From UBA1546 sp049302185 (lineage in GTDB: Bacteria; Nitrospirota; Thermodesulfovibrionia; Thermodesulfovibrionales; UBA1546): a DNA stretch of 64,000 nt. Positions 26,450 to 34,390 of the stretch are shown one piece after another. The notes under the pieces were generated by a model. That model worked only from the letters and a program-made list of their open reading frames with translations, was not told where the DNA came from and searched no databases. The stretch spans positions 1-64,000 of the forward strand of contig JBAQLV010000027.1 of the NCBI GenBank assembly GCA_049302185.1, in the 5' to 3' direction. Both the position numbers and the translations under genes were made by a program. Positions within the stretch are counted from its first letter, which is position 1. Every line of letters begins with the position of its first letter.

Positions 26450-27406
26450 ATGAACACTCCACCAAAACCAGATAGGCAAGGCGTCAGCAAACTTGAATTC
26501 TTTTTTTCTTCCGTGGGATGGCTGTTCAGAGAGCAATATTTGCATGACTATGGGATAGACGCTCAAGTTGAAATAGTCAAAGATAATAAACCTACAGGAG
26601 ATTTAATAGCCATTCAAGTCAAATCGGGGGCAAGTTATTTCTCTGAGCGCACAGCGACGGAAATTATTTATCGTGCTGATAACAGGCATATAGAATATTG
26701 GATGAGGCACTGCCTACCTGTTATTGTTGTCTTGTATAATCCAGAAGAAGATATTTTATACTGGGAAAACGTTTCAGAAAAAACAATTACCGTTACAGGC
26801 AAAGGCTGGAAAGTTAGTATCCCAAAAAATAAACACCTCACCCCCGAGAGCCTAACCGAGGTTTGCATGTTGACCCAACCTCCCCCGTATATCCAGAAGC
26901 TTAATAAATTACGGCTCGACAAAACTTGGATTGACTTGATCGCCGCGGGTGAGGTCATATATATAGAATTTGAAGATTGGATCAATAAGTCTCTGCCAAG
27001 GTTTGCTATCAGAATTGGATGCGATACAAGGAATGATATTGAGGAACAATCCTGGCCAACACTTTATGGCATAGGCCTTTCAATAGAGGCAGCTATCAGA
27101 TATGTCTTGCCTTGGGCAGAAATTGAAGTCGACGAAGACGCCTACCGCGATTCAATGGAAACAGTATGGCAAGATGAATGCTATATGGGGCGTGATTCAG
27201 ATGATGATAGCGTATTTTATTCGACACCATTTGAAAAATGGTACCAACCTCCAAAAGGTATCGTACCAGTCTCTGAAGACGGAGAAGTTGAAAAATATAG
27301 ATTAATATTATCCTTAAATGCACTAGGGAATGCATTTCTTATAATGGACGACTTTTTAGTAGAAGAAGACTACCTTCAAGGGAGAACTTTTACATTAGAA
27401 TTATAA
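26450..27406 (+). CDS. DUF4365-type nuclease-like protein
   Basis: A 318-residue soluble protein. The first 150 residues resemble DUF4365: REQYLHDYGIDAQVEIV followed by GDLIAIQVKSG. Asp37 and the Gln56-Val-Lys58 trio form a PD-(D/E)xK-like nuclease core with Gln at the second acidic position. The rest (about 160-318) is acidic and without a recognised motif. It shares cassette 1 with the TIR-like gene, 90 bases upstream; I found no convincing attC between them. A linked sensor/effector or nuclease partner is a reasonable guess, but no activity can be claimed. Base composition is AT-richer than the glyQ/glyS genes. Confidence 0.6.
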   Translation: MNTPPKPDRQGVSKLEFFFSSVGWLFREQYLHDYGIDAQVEIVKDNKPTGDLIAIQVKSGASYFSERTATEIIYRADNRHIEYWMRHCLPVIVVLYNPEEDILYWENVSEKTITVTGKGWKVSIPKNKHLTPESLTEVCMLTQPPPYIQKLNKLRLDKTWIDLIAAGEVIYIEFEDWINKSLPRFAIRIGCDTRNDIEEQSWPTLYGIGLSIEAAIRYVLPWAEIEVDEDAYRDSMETVWQDECYMGRDSDDDSVFYSTPFEKWYQPPKGIVPVSEDGEVEKYRLILSLNALGNAFLIMDDFLVEEDYLQGRTFTLEL

Positions 27407-27422
27407 AGATCATGAAAAGATC

Positions 27423-27515
27423 ACACAACAAAAACATCCAGCCGACAGGGTTTCAGCCTGGTTTGATTTTCATTCAAGCCTACTTGCCCCCTGCGGCTGA
27501 TGCATCTCGTTACAC
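27423..27515 (+). other. attC recombination site of cassette 1
   Basis: R'' ACACAAC (27423-27429), two-base spacer AA, L'' AAACATCCAGCCG, a long hairpin-forming centre (about 45 bases), L' CGGCTGATGCAT, then R' GTTACAC (27509-27515). L'' and L' pair over nine bases once one C of L'' is left unpaired, the extrahelical base expected in attC. The spacing (2 + 6 + 1 + 6, and 9 bases between L' core and R') is identical to the site at 29575 and to the well-known aadA-type attC layout. Confidence 0.8.
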
Positions 27516-27551
27516 ATAATAAAAATAATGATATGAAACAATGAAAAGTGC

Positions 27552-27557
27552 TATAAT
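27552..27557 (+). promoter_or_regulatory. Candidate -10 box inside cassette 2
   Basis: TATAAT lies 15 bases before the methyltransferase ATG and 37 bases after the cassette boundary; no good -35 is seen. A promoter carried by the cassette would let the restriction-modification pair work wherever the cassette lands. Confidence 0.35.
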
Positions 27558-27572
27558 TTGGCGAGATTAAAA

Positions 27573-29009
27573 ATGCAAACCATAACACAGTCATCTTTTT
27601 ATCCGATTTCGTTAGATGAGATAAAGGCAAAAGTCACCAAAAAAAATGGCAGACGCAATGGCTTATCTAATGGCAAGCTACAACAAATTGCTTTATTTAA
27701 TAATCAGCCGTTAGATAATGTCAAAGAAATAATAAATGAATTCGGAGAAAAGATTATTCGGGTTGATGGAGAAATTCCAGTAGATTTACCAGTTAAAGAC
27801 GGAAATAGGTTTTTATTTATTAGTTATGACCAAAGCACTTTAACTCACGGATTACATAAGTACCCTGCCAAATTTTTCCCTGAATTACCTCGTTGGCTGA
27901 TTAAACGATATTCCAAAGAAGGCGATACAATTCTTGACCCATTCTCTGGTAGCGGCACAACAAATATTGAAGCACTTCTTACAAGGAAACATTCTATTGG
28001 CATTGATGTTGACCCATTCTCACGCTATCTCTCGAAGGTAAAGATAACACCTTTAGTTGAAAAGGAATTGCAGTCTGTTCAAAAATATCTTTTGAGATTC
28101 ATTTTGAACTATAAGCCTTCAAAAGTTTCTGTAAAAGACATACCTGTCTTTCCTTATAGAGACAATTGGTTTAATAAAGAAATTATTCTTGAATTGGCGT
28201 ATCTAAAGAAAATCATAGAGGTTCTTGATACATCCGAAAACATAAAAGATTTTTTCAGGATTTGTTTATCGTCCATAATTCGTGGTGTGTCTAATGCTGA
28301 TGACAATTGTACAAGGACTGTAATACGGAAAAAATTAAATAAAAAGGTTTACCCTGCTGACGCCCTGAAAAAGTTTGCTGAAGTTATACTGATTAATGTT
28401 CCAAAGATGATAGAGTTTTCTCAAAAGTGCCCAATGGATATAAGGGTTAATTTTCCTGATACGATGGATGCAAGGAATATTAACTATAAAGATTTTTTTG
28501 ATTTAGCAGTAACCTCCCCACCATATGCTAATGCAGTAGATTATCCACGAACTCATCAACTTGAAAGCTACTGGCTGGGATTAACCAGTGGTTCTTTAAC
28601 TCCTTTGAAGAAAAAGCATGTAGGAACAGAGAGCGTTTCATCAAACGAATATAAGAAATTACATAAGATTGGAGTTAAGGAAGCTGATATGACACTATCA
28701 AGAATTTTTAAAAAGGATACTAGACGGGCGTATATCGCTTTTAAATATTTGGATGATATGAGATTGAATTTATCAGAAGTCCATAAGGCTTTGAAAAAAG
28801 ATGGAAGATATGTGGTTGTTGTCGGTAATAACAAAATCCGCGGCGAATTATTTGAAAATTGGAAATACATAATGGAGTTAGCAAAGAATATCGGTTTTAG
28901 AATTGAAAATTATTTTGCCTCCGAAATTATCAAGCATTTTATAAAAGTCCCGAGAGAGGAACGTATAAATACCGACTGGATTATCGTTTTACAAAAAATA
29001 AACTTATGA
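27573..29009 (+). CDS. DNA methyltransferase of a restriction-modification pair
   Basis: A 478-residue AdoMet-dependent DNA methyltransferase. The cofactor motif DPFSGSGTTNIEALL is at about residue 122, followed by IGIDVDPFSRYLS. The catalytic motif TSPPYANAVDY is at about residue 314. The TSPPY form is common in N4-cytosine and some N6-adenine enzymes, so the modified base is open. ATG 27573 is preferred to an in-frame TTG at 27558, because TATAAT at 27552-27557 overlaps that TTG and would place transcription start after it. The stop overlaps the next gene by four bases (ATGA). It is the first gene of cassette 2 and is clearly AT-rich. Confidence 0.85.
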   Translation: MQTITQSSFYPISLDEIKAKVTKKNGRRNGLSNGKLQQIALFNNQPLDNVKEIINEFGEKIIRVDGEIPVDLPVKDGNRFLFISYDQSTLTHGLHKYPAKFFPELPRWLIKRYSKEGDTILDPFSGSGTTNIEALLTRKHSIGIDVDPFSRYLSKVKITPLVEKELQSVQKYLLRFILNYKPSKVSVKDIPVFPYRDNWFNKEIILELAYLKKIIEVLDTSENIKDFFRICLSSIIRGVSNADDNCTRTVIRKKLNKKVYPADALKKFAEVILINVPKMIEFSQKCPMDIRVNFPDTMDARNINYKDFFDLAVTSPPYANAVDYPRTHQLESYWLGLTSGSLTPLKKKHVGTESVSSNEYKKLHKIGVKEADMTLSRIFKKDTRRAYIAFKYLDDMRLNLSEVHKALKKDGRYVVVVGNNKIRGELFENWKYIMELAKNIGFRIENYFASEIIKHFIKVPREERINTDWIIVLQKINL

Positions 29010-29500
29010 CAAATACCGAAGATAAAGGAAGACAAGCGTCTGTAGAAGGTTTTGCTAATGAGCATATCGTAGCTGGTCTTTTAATGAAAAAATATCAGAA
29101 TGTTTCTCTTGTAGATTTACCTCTATCACCTTACGACATTATAATTGTTCGGAAACTTGAAACTGGCGGTGAAGATATTATCAGGGCACAAGTTAAAACG
29201 GCAAGAACAAGCGTAAGTTTTACTGGCGGTACAAGAGGCGGCGTTGACAGAGAATATAAGTCTGATGTTAAAACTTACACTCAATCTCCAGAAACTTCTG
29301 ATGTCATCATTGGCTTAAAACCATTGGAGAATGGGGCTTTTGATATGTATTTCATTCCGACTATCCTTATTGCCATTTGGGGAACAAAAAGCAAGGGACT
29401 TGGGATTATTGAACCATTAAAAAATAATTACTTTATTCTTGAAAACTGTAAGAATAAAGACTTGATACTTAATAAGTGCAAAGAATATAGAATTATTTAA
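29006..29500 (+). CDS. Putative restriction endonuclease (PD-(D/E)xK-like)
   Basis: A 164-residue protein whose ATG overlaps the methyltransferase stop by four bases. Asp44 in LSPYDIIIV and the Gln62-Val-Lys64 trio in IIRAQVKTARTSVS fit a PD-(D/E)xK nuclease core with Gln replacing the second acid; Glu19 (ANEHIVAGLL) may be the helix acid. Pairing and overlap with a methyltransferase strongly suggest a type II restriction enzyme, although the short length also fits a DUF4365-like nuclease. Coupled order (M before R) would protect the host DNA first. The attC of the cassette begins 74 bases after its stop. Confidence 0.65.
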   Translation: MTNTEDKGRQASVEGFANEHIVAGLLMKKYQNVSLVDLPLSPYDIIIVRKLETGGEDIIRAQVKTARTSVSFTGGTRGGVDREYKSDVKTYTQSPETSDVIIGLKPLENGAFDMYFIPTILIAIWGTKSKGLGIIEPLKNNYFILENCKNKDLILNKCKEYRII

Positions 29501-29574
29501 TTTCAGGACTTCTTGCCATCTCCTTTGATTTATTCTGTGACCAATTATCTGTGGTGATAATGAAAGTATTTAAT

Positions 29575-29631
29575 GTGTAACAAATCATTAGAGCGGATGC
29601 AAAATAGCACCGCTCAATTCAGCCGTTAGAC
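29575..29631 (+). other. attC recombination site of cassette 2
   Basis: R'' GTGTAAC (29575-29581), spacer AA, L'' ATCATTAGAGCGG, a 13-base loop, L' CCGCTCAATTCAG, then R' GTTAGAC (29625-29631), which matches the GTTRRRY consensus. L'' and L' pair over nine bases with one unpaired A at the canonical extrahelical position. The 57-bp size and spacings are those of a short attC. Its R'' is the exact complement of GTTACAC at the start of the same cassette. Confidence 0.88.
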
Positions 29632-29717
29632 TATGAATGAGACCGCGCGGGACCCTTCTCCAATTTCCCTCTCACCTCTTCTCGGACAAGAAAGTCCTGC
29701 AATCCCTGTTGTACGCA

Positions 29718-30911
29718 CTACCACTCAATTTTCTGCGTCTTTAAAAAATTCTGCGCTGCCTTATCTCCTAACCTCGCAGCCTTCCTGATGTCTTCCACGG
29801 CTTTATACGTATCGCCAAGCAGCCCATAAACCCTGCCGCGGTTGAAATAAGCTGCAGAATCGCCGGGATTCAACTCCACAGCCTTGTTAAAATCCTCAAG
29901 CGCCTTGTGATAATTTCCCGATTCGGCATAAGCAAGTCCACGGTAAAAATAAGCCTTCTCATATTCGGGATTTAACTTTATGGCACGGCTGAAATCTTCA
30001 AGCGCCTGTTGTTCTTTCCCCAGCGCACCATAGGCAACTCCGCGATAGCAATAAGCCTCTTCATGTTTGGGACTCAATTTTGCAGCCATGGAGTAGTCCT
30101 TAACAGCCTGCTGATAACTGCCCGACCTTAGATAGGCATTCCCTCGGGAGACATAAGCCTTAGCATATTTAGGATTTAGCTTTATAGCCTTTGCAATGTC
30201 TTTAACAGCCTGATTATTGTTGCCGGCTTCCCCATAGGCATTCCCTCGAAAGACATAAAACTTCTCATTATTCGGGTTTAATTTTATGGCCTTCGTAAAC
30301 GCCTCGACTGCTTTCTGCGGGTTGCCGGAATTCACAAGCACACACCCATTTTCAAACCAGTCAATTGCGCTTAGAACCTTTACTGCTTCATTATACCCCG
30401 ATATTATCGGGGCTGTCTTTCCATCTGCACTGCCTGCTTCCTGCAATTCTTTTAATTTTTCAATTTTTCTCAAAAGCGCTTCTGCTTTTCTCTTCACCTC
30501 TTCCATCTCTCTCATATATCCCTTATTCCTATTGAGAATGGCAATAGACTTAACTATCTCATCAGGATTAACAGAAACCCCTGCTTTAACATAAAAGGTA
30601 TTCTTATCCCATTTCTGTTCTATCACCTCAGTCCTTACAATTACCGAGATAAGAGCCATAGCCTGATTTTTAGTGAGTTGAAGGTTTTTTATCACTGCCT
30701 TGCTATTAAGATAATTCTCTATTTCCTCGAATAAAATCCTTTTCACATTCTCCATCGCAACTATACGGGCAGAACCCTTGTTGTCAAGCTCTCCTGCCTG
30801 ATAGGTATAATCCTTCTGAAAAGAAACCGTTTCAGCAAAAGCAGTCCCTGCCGGCAGAAATGTAAAAGCAATGAGCAGCAAAAGATATATGAAACACTTA
30901 ACGCTTGTCAC
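29718..30911 (-). CDS. Exported tetratricopeptide-repeat protein
   Basis: A 397-residue protein with a signal peptide (MTSVKCFIYLLLLIAFTFLP, cleavage after TAFA). Its N-terminal domain (residues 30-165) ends in a coiled coil (MREMEEVKRKAEALLRKIEK). At least six TPR units fill the C-terminal half; each carries the pattern KAIKLNPxxxKAYxxRGxAY. TPR arrays of this kind bind proteins in the periplasm or at the membrane. The gene follows the 2-TM protein by only seven bases, so they form a pair. It lies outside the cassette array but inside the glyQ-glyS gap. Confidence 0.8.
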   Translation of the reverse strand: MTSVKCFIYLLLLIAFTFLPAGTAFAETVSFQKDYTYQAGELDNKGSARIVAMENVKRILFEEIENYLNSKAVIKNLQLTKNQAMALISVIVRTEVIEQKWDKNTFYVKAGVSVNPDEIVKSIAILNRNKGYMREMEEVKRKAEALLRKIEKLKELQEAGSADGKTAPIISGYNEAVKVLSAIDWFENGCVLVNSGNPQKAVEAFTKAIKLNPNNEKFYVFRGNAYGEAGNNNQAVKDIAKAIKLNPKYAKAYVSRGNAYLRSGSYQQAVKDYSMAAKLSPKHEEAYCYRGVAYGALGKEQQALEDFSRAIKLNPEYEKAYFYRGLAYAESGNYHKALEDFNKAVELNPGDSAAYFNRGRVYGLLGDTYKAVEDIRKAARLGDKAAQNFLKTQKIEW

Positions 30912-30918
30912 AGGCGCC

Positions 30919-31662
30919 TCACCTTACCTCAGGAGATGCAGCCGGGTCAAAAGGATTTGTCCTCACAGCAAGGGAAAACAGATAAGGATAACTTTCCTTC
31001 AGATGTTTCATATACGCCAGCCACTCTGTTATCAGCATAATATACGCCCTTTTTATATCACCCGAAAGATGTTGATAATCAGCATCGGGCAGGGTTCTCA
31101 AATCTTTCCTGTGTGATAATTCCTCGGTCAGATGTGTTACTGCCCACAGAAGGTCAGTGAAAGATTCGTGTTCCAGTAAATTAGGATTTTGCAGAAGGGC
31201 GAGTAAAAACCTTCTTTCTCCGACAAGAAAATCCCTCAGGCCTTCAATATCACCCCTGTTGATCTCAATTTTGCAGTCATAATTCTTGACATATTTTTTC
31301 ACCATTGAAAATTCCTGTCCCGCCCAATTACCTGCGACAACAAGCCTTACACCTATTTTGTCAGACTGAGAATCAAAAGCGGAGAGGGATTTCAGAAGCG
31401 CTGTGCCGGCCTCGCTGAAAAAAACCCCTACGACCATATTCATCTTCTTCAGCATCGCGCGTTTTTCTCTCTCGTTCAGCAAACGGTGTATAATCAGCGT
31501 GACGAGCAGTACTTCAATGGGGACAAATGCGATATCACCTAACAGATAAAGAAGAATATGGTGACTATCTCTGAAAATTGCAAAATGGAGAAGGTAAAGA
31601 ACAGCGGAGAGCGCAACCAGAGAAATGCCCAGAAGAACCTGCCAATTGAAGATTTTTTTCAC
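30919..31662 (-). CDS. Membrane protein with two helices and a soluble helical domain, function unknown
   Basis: A 247-residue protein if started at GTG 31662; an in-frame ATG at 31728 lies inside a dispersed palindromic repeat and is probably not the true start. Two hydrophobic helices (WQVLLGISLVALSAVLYLL and LGDIAFVPIEVLLVTLIIH) form a hairpin, followed by a cytoplasmic helical domain of about 170 residues (TALLKSLSAFDSQSDKIGV, LLWAVTHLTEELSHRKDL, RAYIMLITEWLAYMKHLKES). I do not recognise the family. It is cotranscribed with the exported TPR protein, so the two could work together across the membrane. Confidence 0.55.
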   Translation of the reverse strand: MKKIFNWQVLLGISLVALSAVLYLLHFAIFRDSHHILLYLLGDIAFVPIEVLLVTLIIHRLLNEREKRAMLKKMNMVVGVFFSEAGTALLKSLSAFDSQSDKIGVRLVVAGNWAGQEFSMVKKYVKNYDCKIEINRGDIEGLRDFLVGERRFLLALLQNPNLLEHESFTDLLWAVTHLTEELSHRKDLRTLPDADYQHLSGDIKRAYIMLITEWLAYMKHLKESYPYLFSLAVRTNPFDPAASPEVR

Positions 31663-31682
31663 CTGTAAGTACCCATCTTTCT

Positions 31683-31741
31683 CATACTGGCTTGTCCAGC
31701 ATCCTTCTTCAAGAAAGATTCTGGGCAAGCCAGAATGACAT
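31683..31741. repeat. Dispersed palindromic repeat, copy 1
   Basis: The block ends AGATTCTGGGCAAGCCAGAA then TGACA, and begins with the inverted counterpart CATACTGGCTTG. The same right half recurs at 31911-31967. It covers the apparent first codons of the 30919-31662 gene, which argues that those codons are not used. Confidence 0.75.
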
Positions 31742-31847
31742 TTTCATTGCCCTTTGTGTCTCTTTGAGGCATGTGTCTTTCATATTTGAATACCAATGCT
31801 CCGTCATTGCTAATGCTTCATAGACAATCTATCAGACCATGCTTCTC

Positions 31848-31876
31848 TTGTCAATAATCTCTCATAAGGTTATAAT
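31848..31876 (+). promoter_or_regulatory. Sigma70-type promoter of glyS
   Basis: TTGTCA (31848-31853), a 17-base spacer and a perfect TATAAT (31871-31876) lie 129 bases before the glyS start. The leader between holds copy 2 of the palindromic repeat. This explains how glyS can be expressed far from glyQ. Confidence 0.7.
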
Positions 31877-31910
31877 TTAACATTGTGTGGTAAACAAAGT
31901 CTGTTGTCAT

Positions 31911-31967
31911 TCCCGCTCGTCGGGAATCCTTCTTTAAAAAAAGATTCTGGGCAAGCCAGAATGACAG
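31911..31967. repeat. Dispersed palindromic repeat, copy 2
   Basis: TGTCATTCCCGC...GGGAATCC followed by AGATTCTGGGCAAGCCAGAA and TGACA. It shares 25 identical bases with the right end of copy 1 and lies in the untranslated leader of glyS, where it can fold into a hairpin. Confidence 0.75.
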
Positions 31968-32004
31968 CAACAGGAAACAATGAGTTCAAAGGGGTAAAAT
32001 TTAA

Positions 32005-34083
32005 ATGACTCAGAACACAATTCAACTTTCATCTGTTCTTCTGGAAATAGGAACAGAAGACATCCCTGCAAGGTTTCTGCCATCTGCCATACGGCAACTA
32101 AAAGAAAACACAGAGACAATATTCAAAGATAATCATATAAGGTTTTCAGAAGTAAAAACATTGGGCTCTCCGCGGAGACTTGCAGTGATTGCACATGGAA
32201 TCCCGCCGATGCAGGAAGACAAAGTAAAAGAAATATTCGGGCCCTCTAAAAAAGCAGCTTTTGATGCGGACGGCAGTCCTACAAAAGCAGCAACTGGATT
32301 TGCCAATTCTCAAGGCATAAGCGTGGAAAAACTCATCGTAAAAAATAAAGACAAAGGAGAATACGTTGTTGCAGTCATAGAAGAAAAAGGCATTCATGTC
32401 AGAGAACTCCTGCCTGACATACTCAAAAAGATTGTGCTTTCAGTGCATCTTCCGAAATCAATGAGATGGGGCGGCAATGACATGAGATTTATACGGCCTA
32501 TCAGATGGCTGCTGTCTCTGTTTGATAACGAAACAATAAGTTTTGAGATAGAAGGAATAAAAAGCAGCAATATGACCCGTGGGCACAGATTCCTGTCTCC
32601 TGCCGCTTTTCAGATAAAAGAAATACCGGCTTACGCAAAGCTGCTTGCAAATAACCACGTCATAGTTGACTCTCAGGAAAGAAGAAGGATTATAACAGAA
32701 AAAGCGGAGAAGCTCTCGTCTTCCATAAACGGGAAAATACTAAAAGACGAAGAACTCATTGAGACAGTCTCGAATCTCGTAGAATATCCTGTTCCGGTAC
32801 TCGGCAGTTTCTCACCAGAATATCTCAGACTTCCTAAAGAACTGCTTATAACAGTAATGAGAGAACATCAGAAATACTTTGCAATTGAAGATATTAAAGG
32901 CGTGCTCACGAATTACTTTATCATTATAAGCAACACCGCTGAAGAAAATTCAGAGACTGTCAAGATTGGAGCGGAACGCGTTATCAGAGCAAGATTTGAG
33001 GATGCAAAATTCTATTTTGAAGAAGACTGCAGGAAAAAACTTGAAGACAGAATAAGCGGACTTAAAAAAGTGGTGTATCAGGAAAAACTCGGGAACCTCT
33101 ACGAGAAGGTATTGCGAGTCAAAAACCTTGCGTCATATCTTGCGTCAAAAATAAATGCCTCTCTAACGCAAAAGGCCGAAAGAGCAGCGCTTCTCTCCAA
33201 GACAGACCTCCTGACAGGAGTCGTAAGGGAATTCCCTGAACTTCAGGGAATTATTGGAAAATACTATGCGAGCAATGACAAGGAAGACACAGAAGTCGCA
33301 GCCGCTTTGATGGAACAGTATCTGCCTGCCTATTACGGAGACAGGCTGCCTGAAACAGAGACAGGCGCTATTCTCAGCCTTGCAGACAAGCTGGATAATA
33401 TAACCTCATTCTTCTCTGTCGGCCTTACTCCGACAGGCTCTGAAGACCCTTTTGCATTAAGGAGACAGACGCTTGCAGTCATAGCAATACTGCTGAATAA
33501 GGGCTATGCATTATCGCTCAATGATCTTGTTGCCGCTTCTCTGAAAAATCTGAAAGACACTAAACAGTCCGGAGAAATTGCAGCAACAGCGCTCAGATTT
33601 TTTGAACAGAGGCTTGAGCCTTTGTTGTCATCGCAAGGTTATAACTCCGATGAGATTCAATCTATCCTTTCGTTTTCTGCAAAGATACCTCTCAGTGAGA
33701 TAAAAAAGAGACTGGATGCTCTTAAGGAATTTAAGACCACCGCAGGTTATAATGAGTTTATTACAGCCATAAAACGAGTAAGAAATATTATTCCTGAAAC
33801 AGCGCTTCCCACATGGATTCCGAGACTGTTTGTGAAAGATCCTGAGAAAAAACTCTGCGAGATATTCTCAGCTATAAAAACCGAAGTTGGAAGCCTGATG
33901 GATGGACATAAATATTCCGAAGCGCTCAGTATTCTCTCAGGACTGACAGCACCGATAAATTATTTCTTTGACAATATACTAGTAATGGACAAACAGGAAA
34001 AAATCAAACTCAACAGGCTTGCGCTTCTGGAATATATCTGGACGCTCGCATCATCAATAGCGGATTTTTCAAAACTGCAGTAA
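32005..34083 (+). CDS. glyS: Glycine-tRNA ligase beta subunit
   Basis: A 692-residue beta subunit of the tetrameric glycyl-tRNA synthetase; it binds tRNA-Gly and completes the enzyme with GlyQ. The start SSVLLEIGTEDIPARFLPSA is diagnostic. RFEDAKFYFEEDC and GLTPTGSEDPFALRRQT are conserved internal blocks. The C-terminal part is the anticodon-binding helical domain. It starts at an ATG with AAGGGG eight bases upstream and has its own promoter 129 bases upstream. Its last 15 bases overlap the end of a convergent TusA/YedF-like gene. It is normally adjacent to glyQ, which here is 6.9 kb away. Confidence 0.95.
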   Translation: MTQNTIQLSSVLLEIGTEDIPARFLPSAIRQLKENTETIFKDNHIRFSEVKTLGSPRRLAVIAHGIPPMQEDKVKEIFGPSKKAAFDADGSPTKAATGFANSQGISVEKLIVKNKDKGEYVVAVIEEKGIHVRELLPDILKKIVLSVHLPKSMRWGGNDMRFIRPIRWLLSLFDNETISFEIEGIKSSNMTRGHRFLSPAAFQIKEIPAYAKLLANNHVIVDSQERRRIITEKAEKLSSSINGKILKDEELIETVSNLVEYPVPVLGSFSPEYLRLPKELLITVMREHQKYFAIEDIKGVLTNYFIIISNTAEENSETVKIGAERVIRARFEDAKFYFEEDCRKKLEDRISGLKKVVYQEKLGNLYEKVLRVKNLASYLASKINASLTQKAERAALLSKTDLLTGVVREFPELQGIIGKYYASNDKEDTEVAAALMEQYLPAYYGDRLPETETGAILSLADKLDNITSFFSVGLTPTGSEDPFALRRQTLAVIAILLNKGYALSLNDLVAASLKNLKDTKQSGEIAATALRFFEQRLEPLLSSQGYNSDEIQSILSFSAKIPLSEIKKRLDALKEFKTTAGYNEFITAIKRVRNIIPETALPTWIPRLFVKDPEKKLCEIFSAIKTEVGSLMDGHKYSEALSILSGLTAPINYFFDNILVMDKQEKIKLNRLALLEYIWTLASSIADFSKLQ

Positions 34084-34284
34084 AGATTTGCCGCGGATTA
34101 TTCTCAGCACATCAGAAACTTTTTCGGAGTAACAACCGCTTTTGGCTGCAAATCTTGAAAGATTCTCTACGGAAGCCTCATTGTCAACAAGAATCTCAAC
34201 TATCCCTTCGGTTATTTTGGAAACTGCATCTTCAGCCATCATAACAGGCTTCGGGCATCCAAGACCTCTCGCATCAATGAGCAT
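34069..34284 (-). CDS. TusA/YedF-type sulfurtransferase-like protein
   Basis: A 71-residue protein of the TusA (SirA-like) fold. LIDARGLGCPKPVMMAEDAV at the N-terminus carries the single conserved Cys-Pro of the family (Cys10), which holds a persulfide or perselenide. The second half (EILVDNEASVENLSRFAAKS) resembles the TusA half of YedF, found in selenium gene sets. It lies last in a minus-strand cluster with YedE, a second TusA and a DUF3343 protein, 106 bases after the kinase-fold gene. It probably passes sulfur or selenium inside the cell. GGGAGG precedes the ATG. Confidence 0.8.
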   Translation of the reverse strand: MLIDARGLGCPKPVMMAEDAVSKITEGIVEILVDNEASVENLSRFAAKSGCYSEKVSDVLRIIRGKSLLQF

Positions 34285-34390
34285 TGTTCTTCCTCCCTTT
34301 CAAAATACAGTTCATTATATATGTGACTACGAATATCGTCAAACTTATGACTGGTGCGATCTCCCGGTCTTTCTATATCTATCTGTTGCA

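Larger units (their letters stand above)
25276..29625 (+). mobile_element. Two-cassette integron-type gene array without integrase (CALIN)
   Basis: Two attC sites (27423-27515 and 29575-29631) punctuate four genes on the plus strand. In circular integron cassettes the R'' box of the attC must complement the R' half carried at the cassette's start. Cassette 1 starts after G25275 with TTGTGT and its attC R'' is ACACAAC; cassette 2 starts after G27509 with TTACAC and its R'' is GTGTAAC. Both match perfectly over seven bases. Excision would restore the sequence around CATTGTTAGAC. No intI gene or attI is visible, so the array is either orphaned or was inserted at a secondary site between glyQ and glyS. 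Confidence 0.8.

Noticed and set aside
27558..27572. TTG start for the methyltransferase
   Set aside because: It directly follows TATAAT and would lie before the likely transcript start; ATG 27573 is preferred.
31663..31728. N-terminal extension of the two-helix membrane protein
   Set aside because: These codons lie in the palindromic repeat that recurs at 31911, without a ribosome site.
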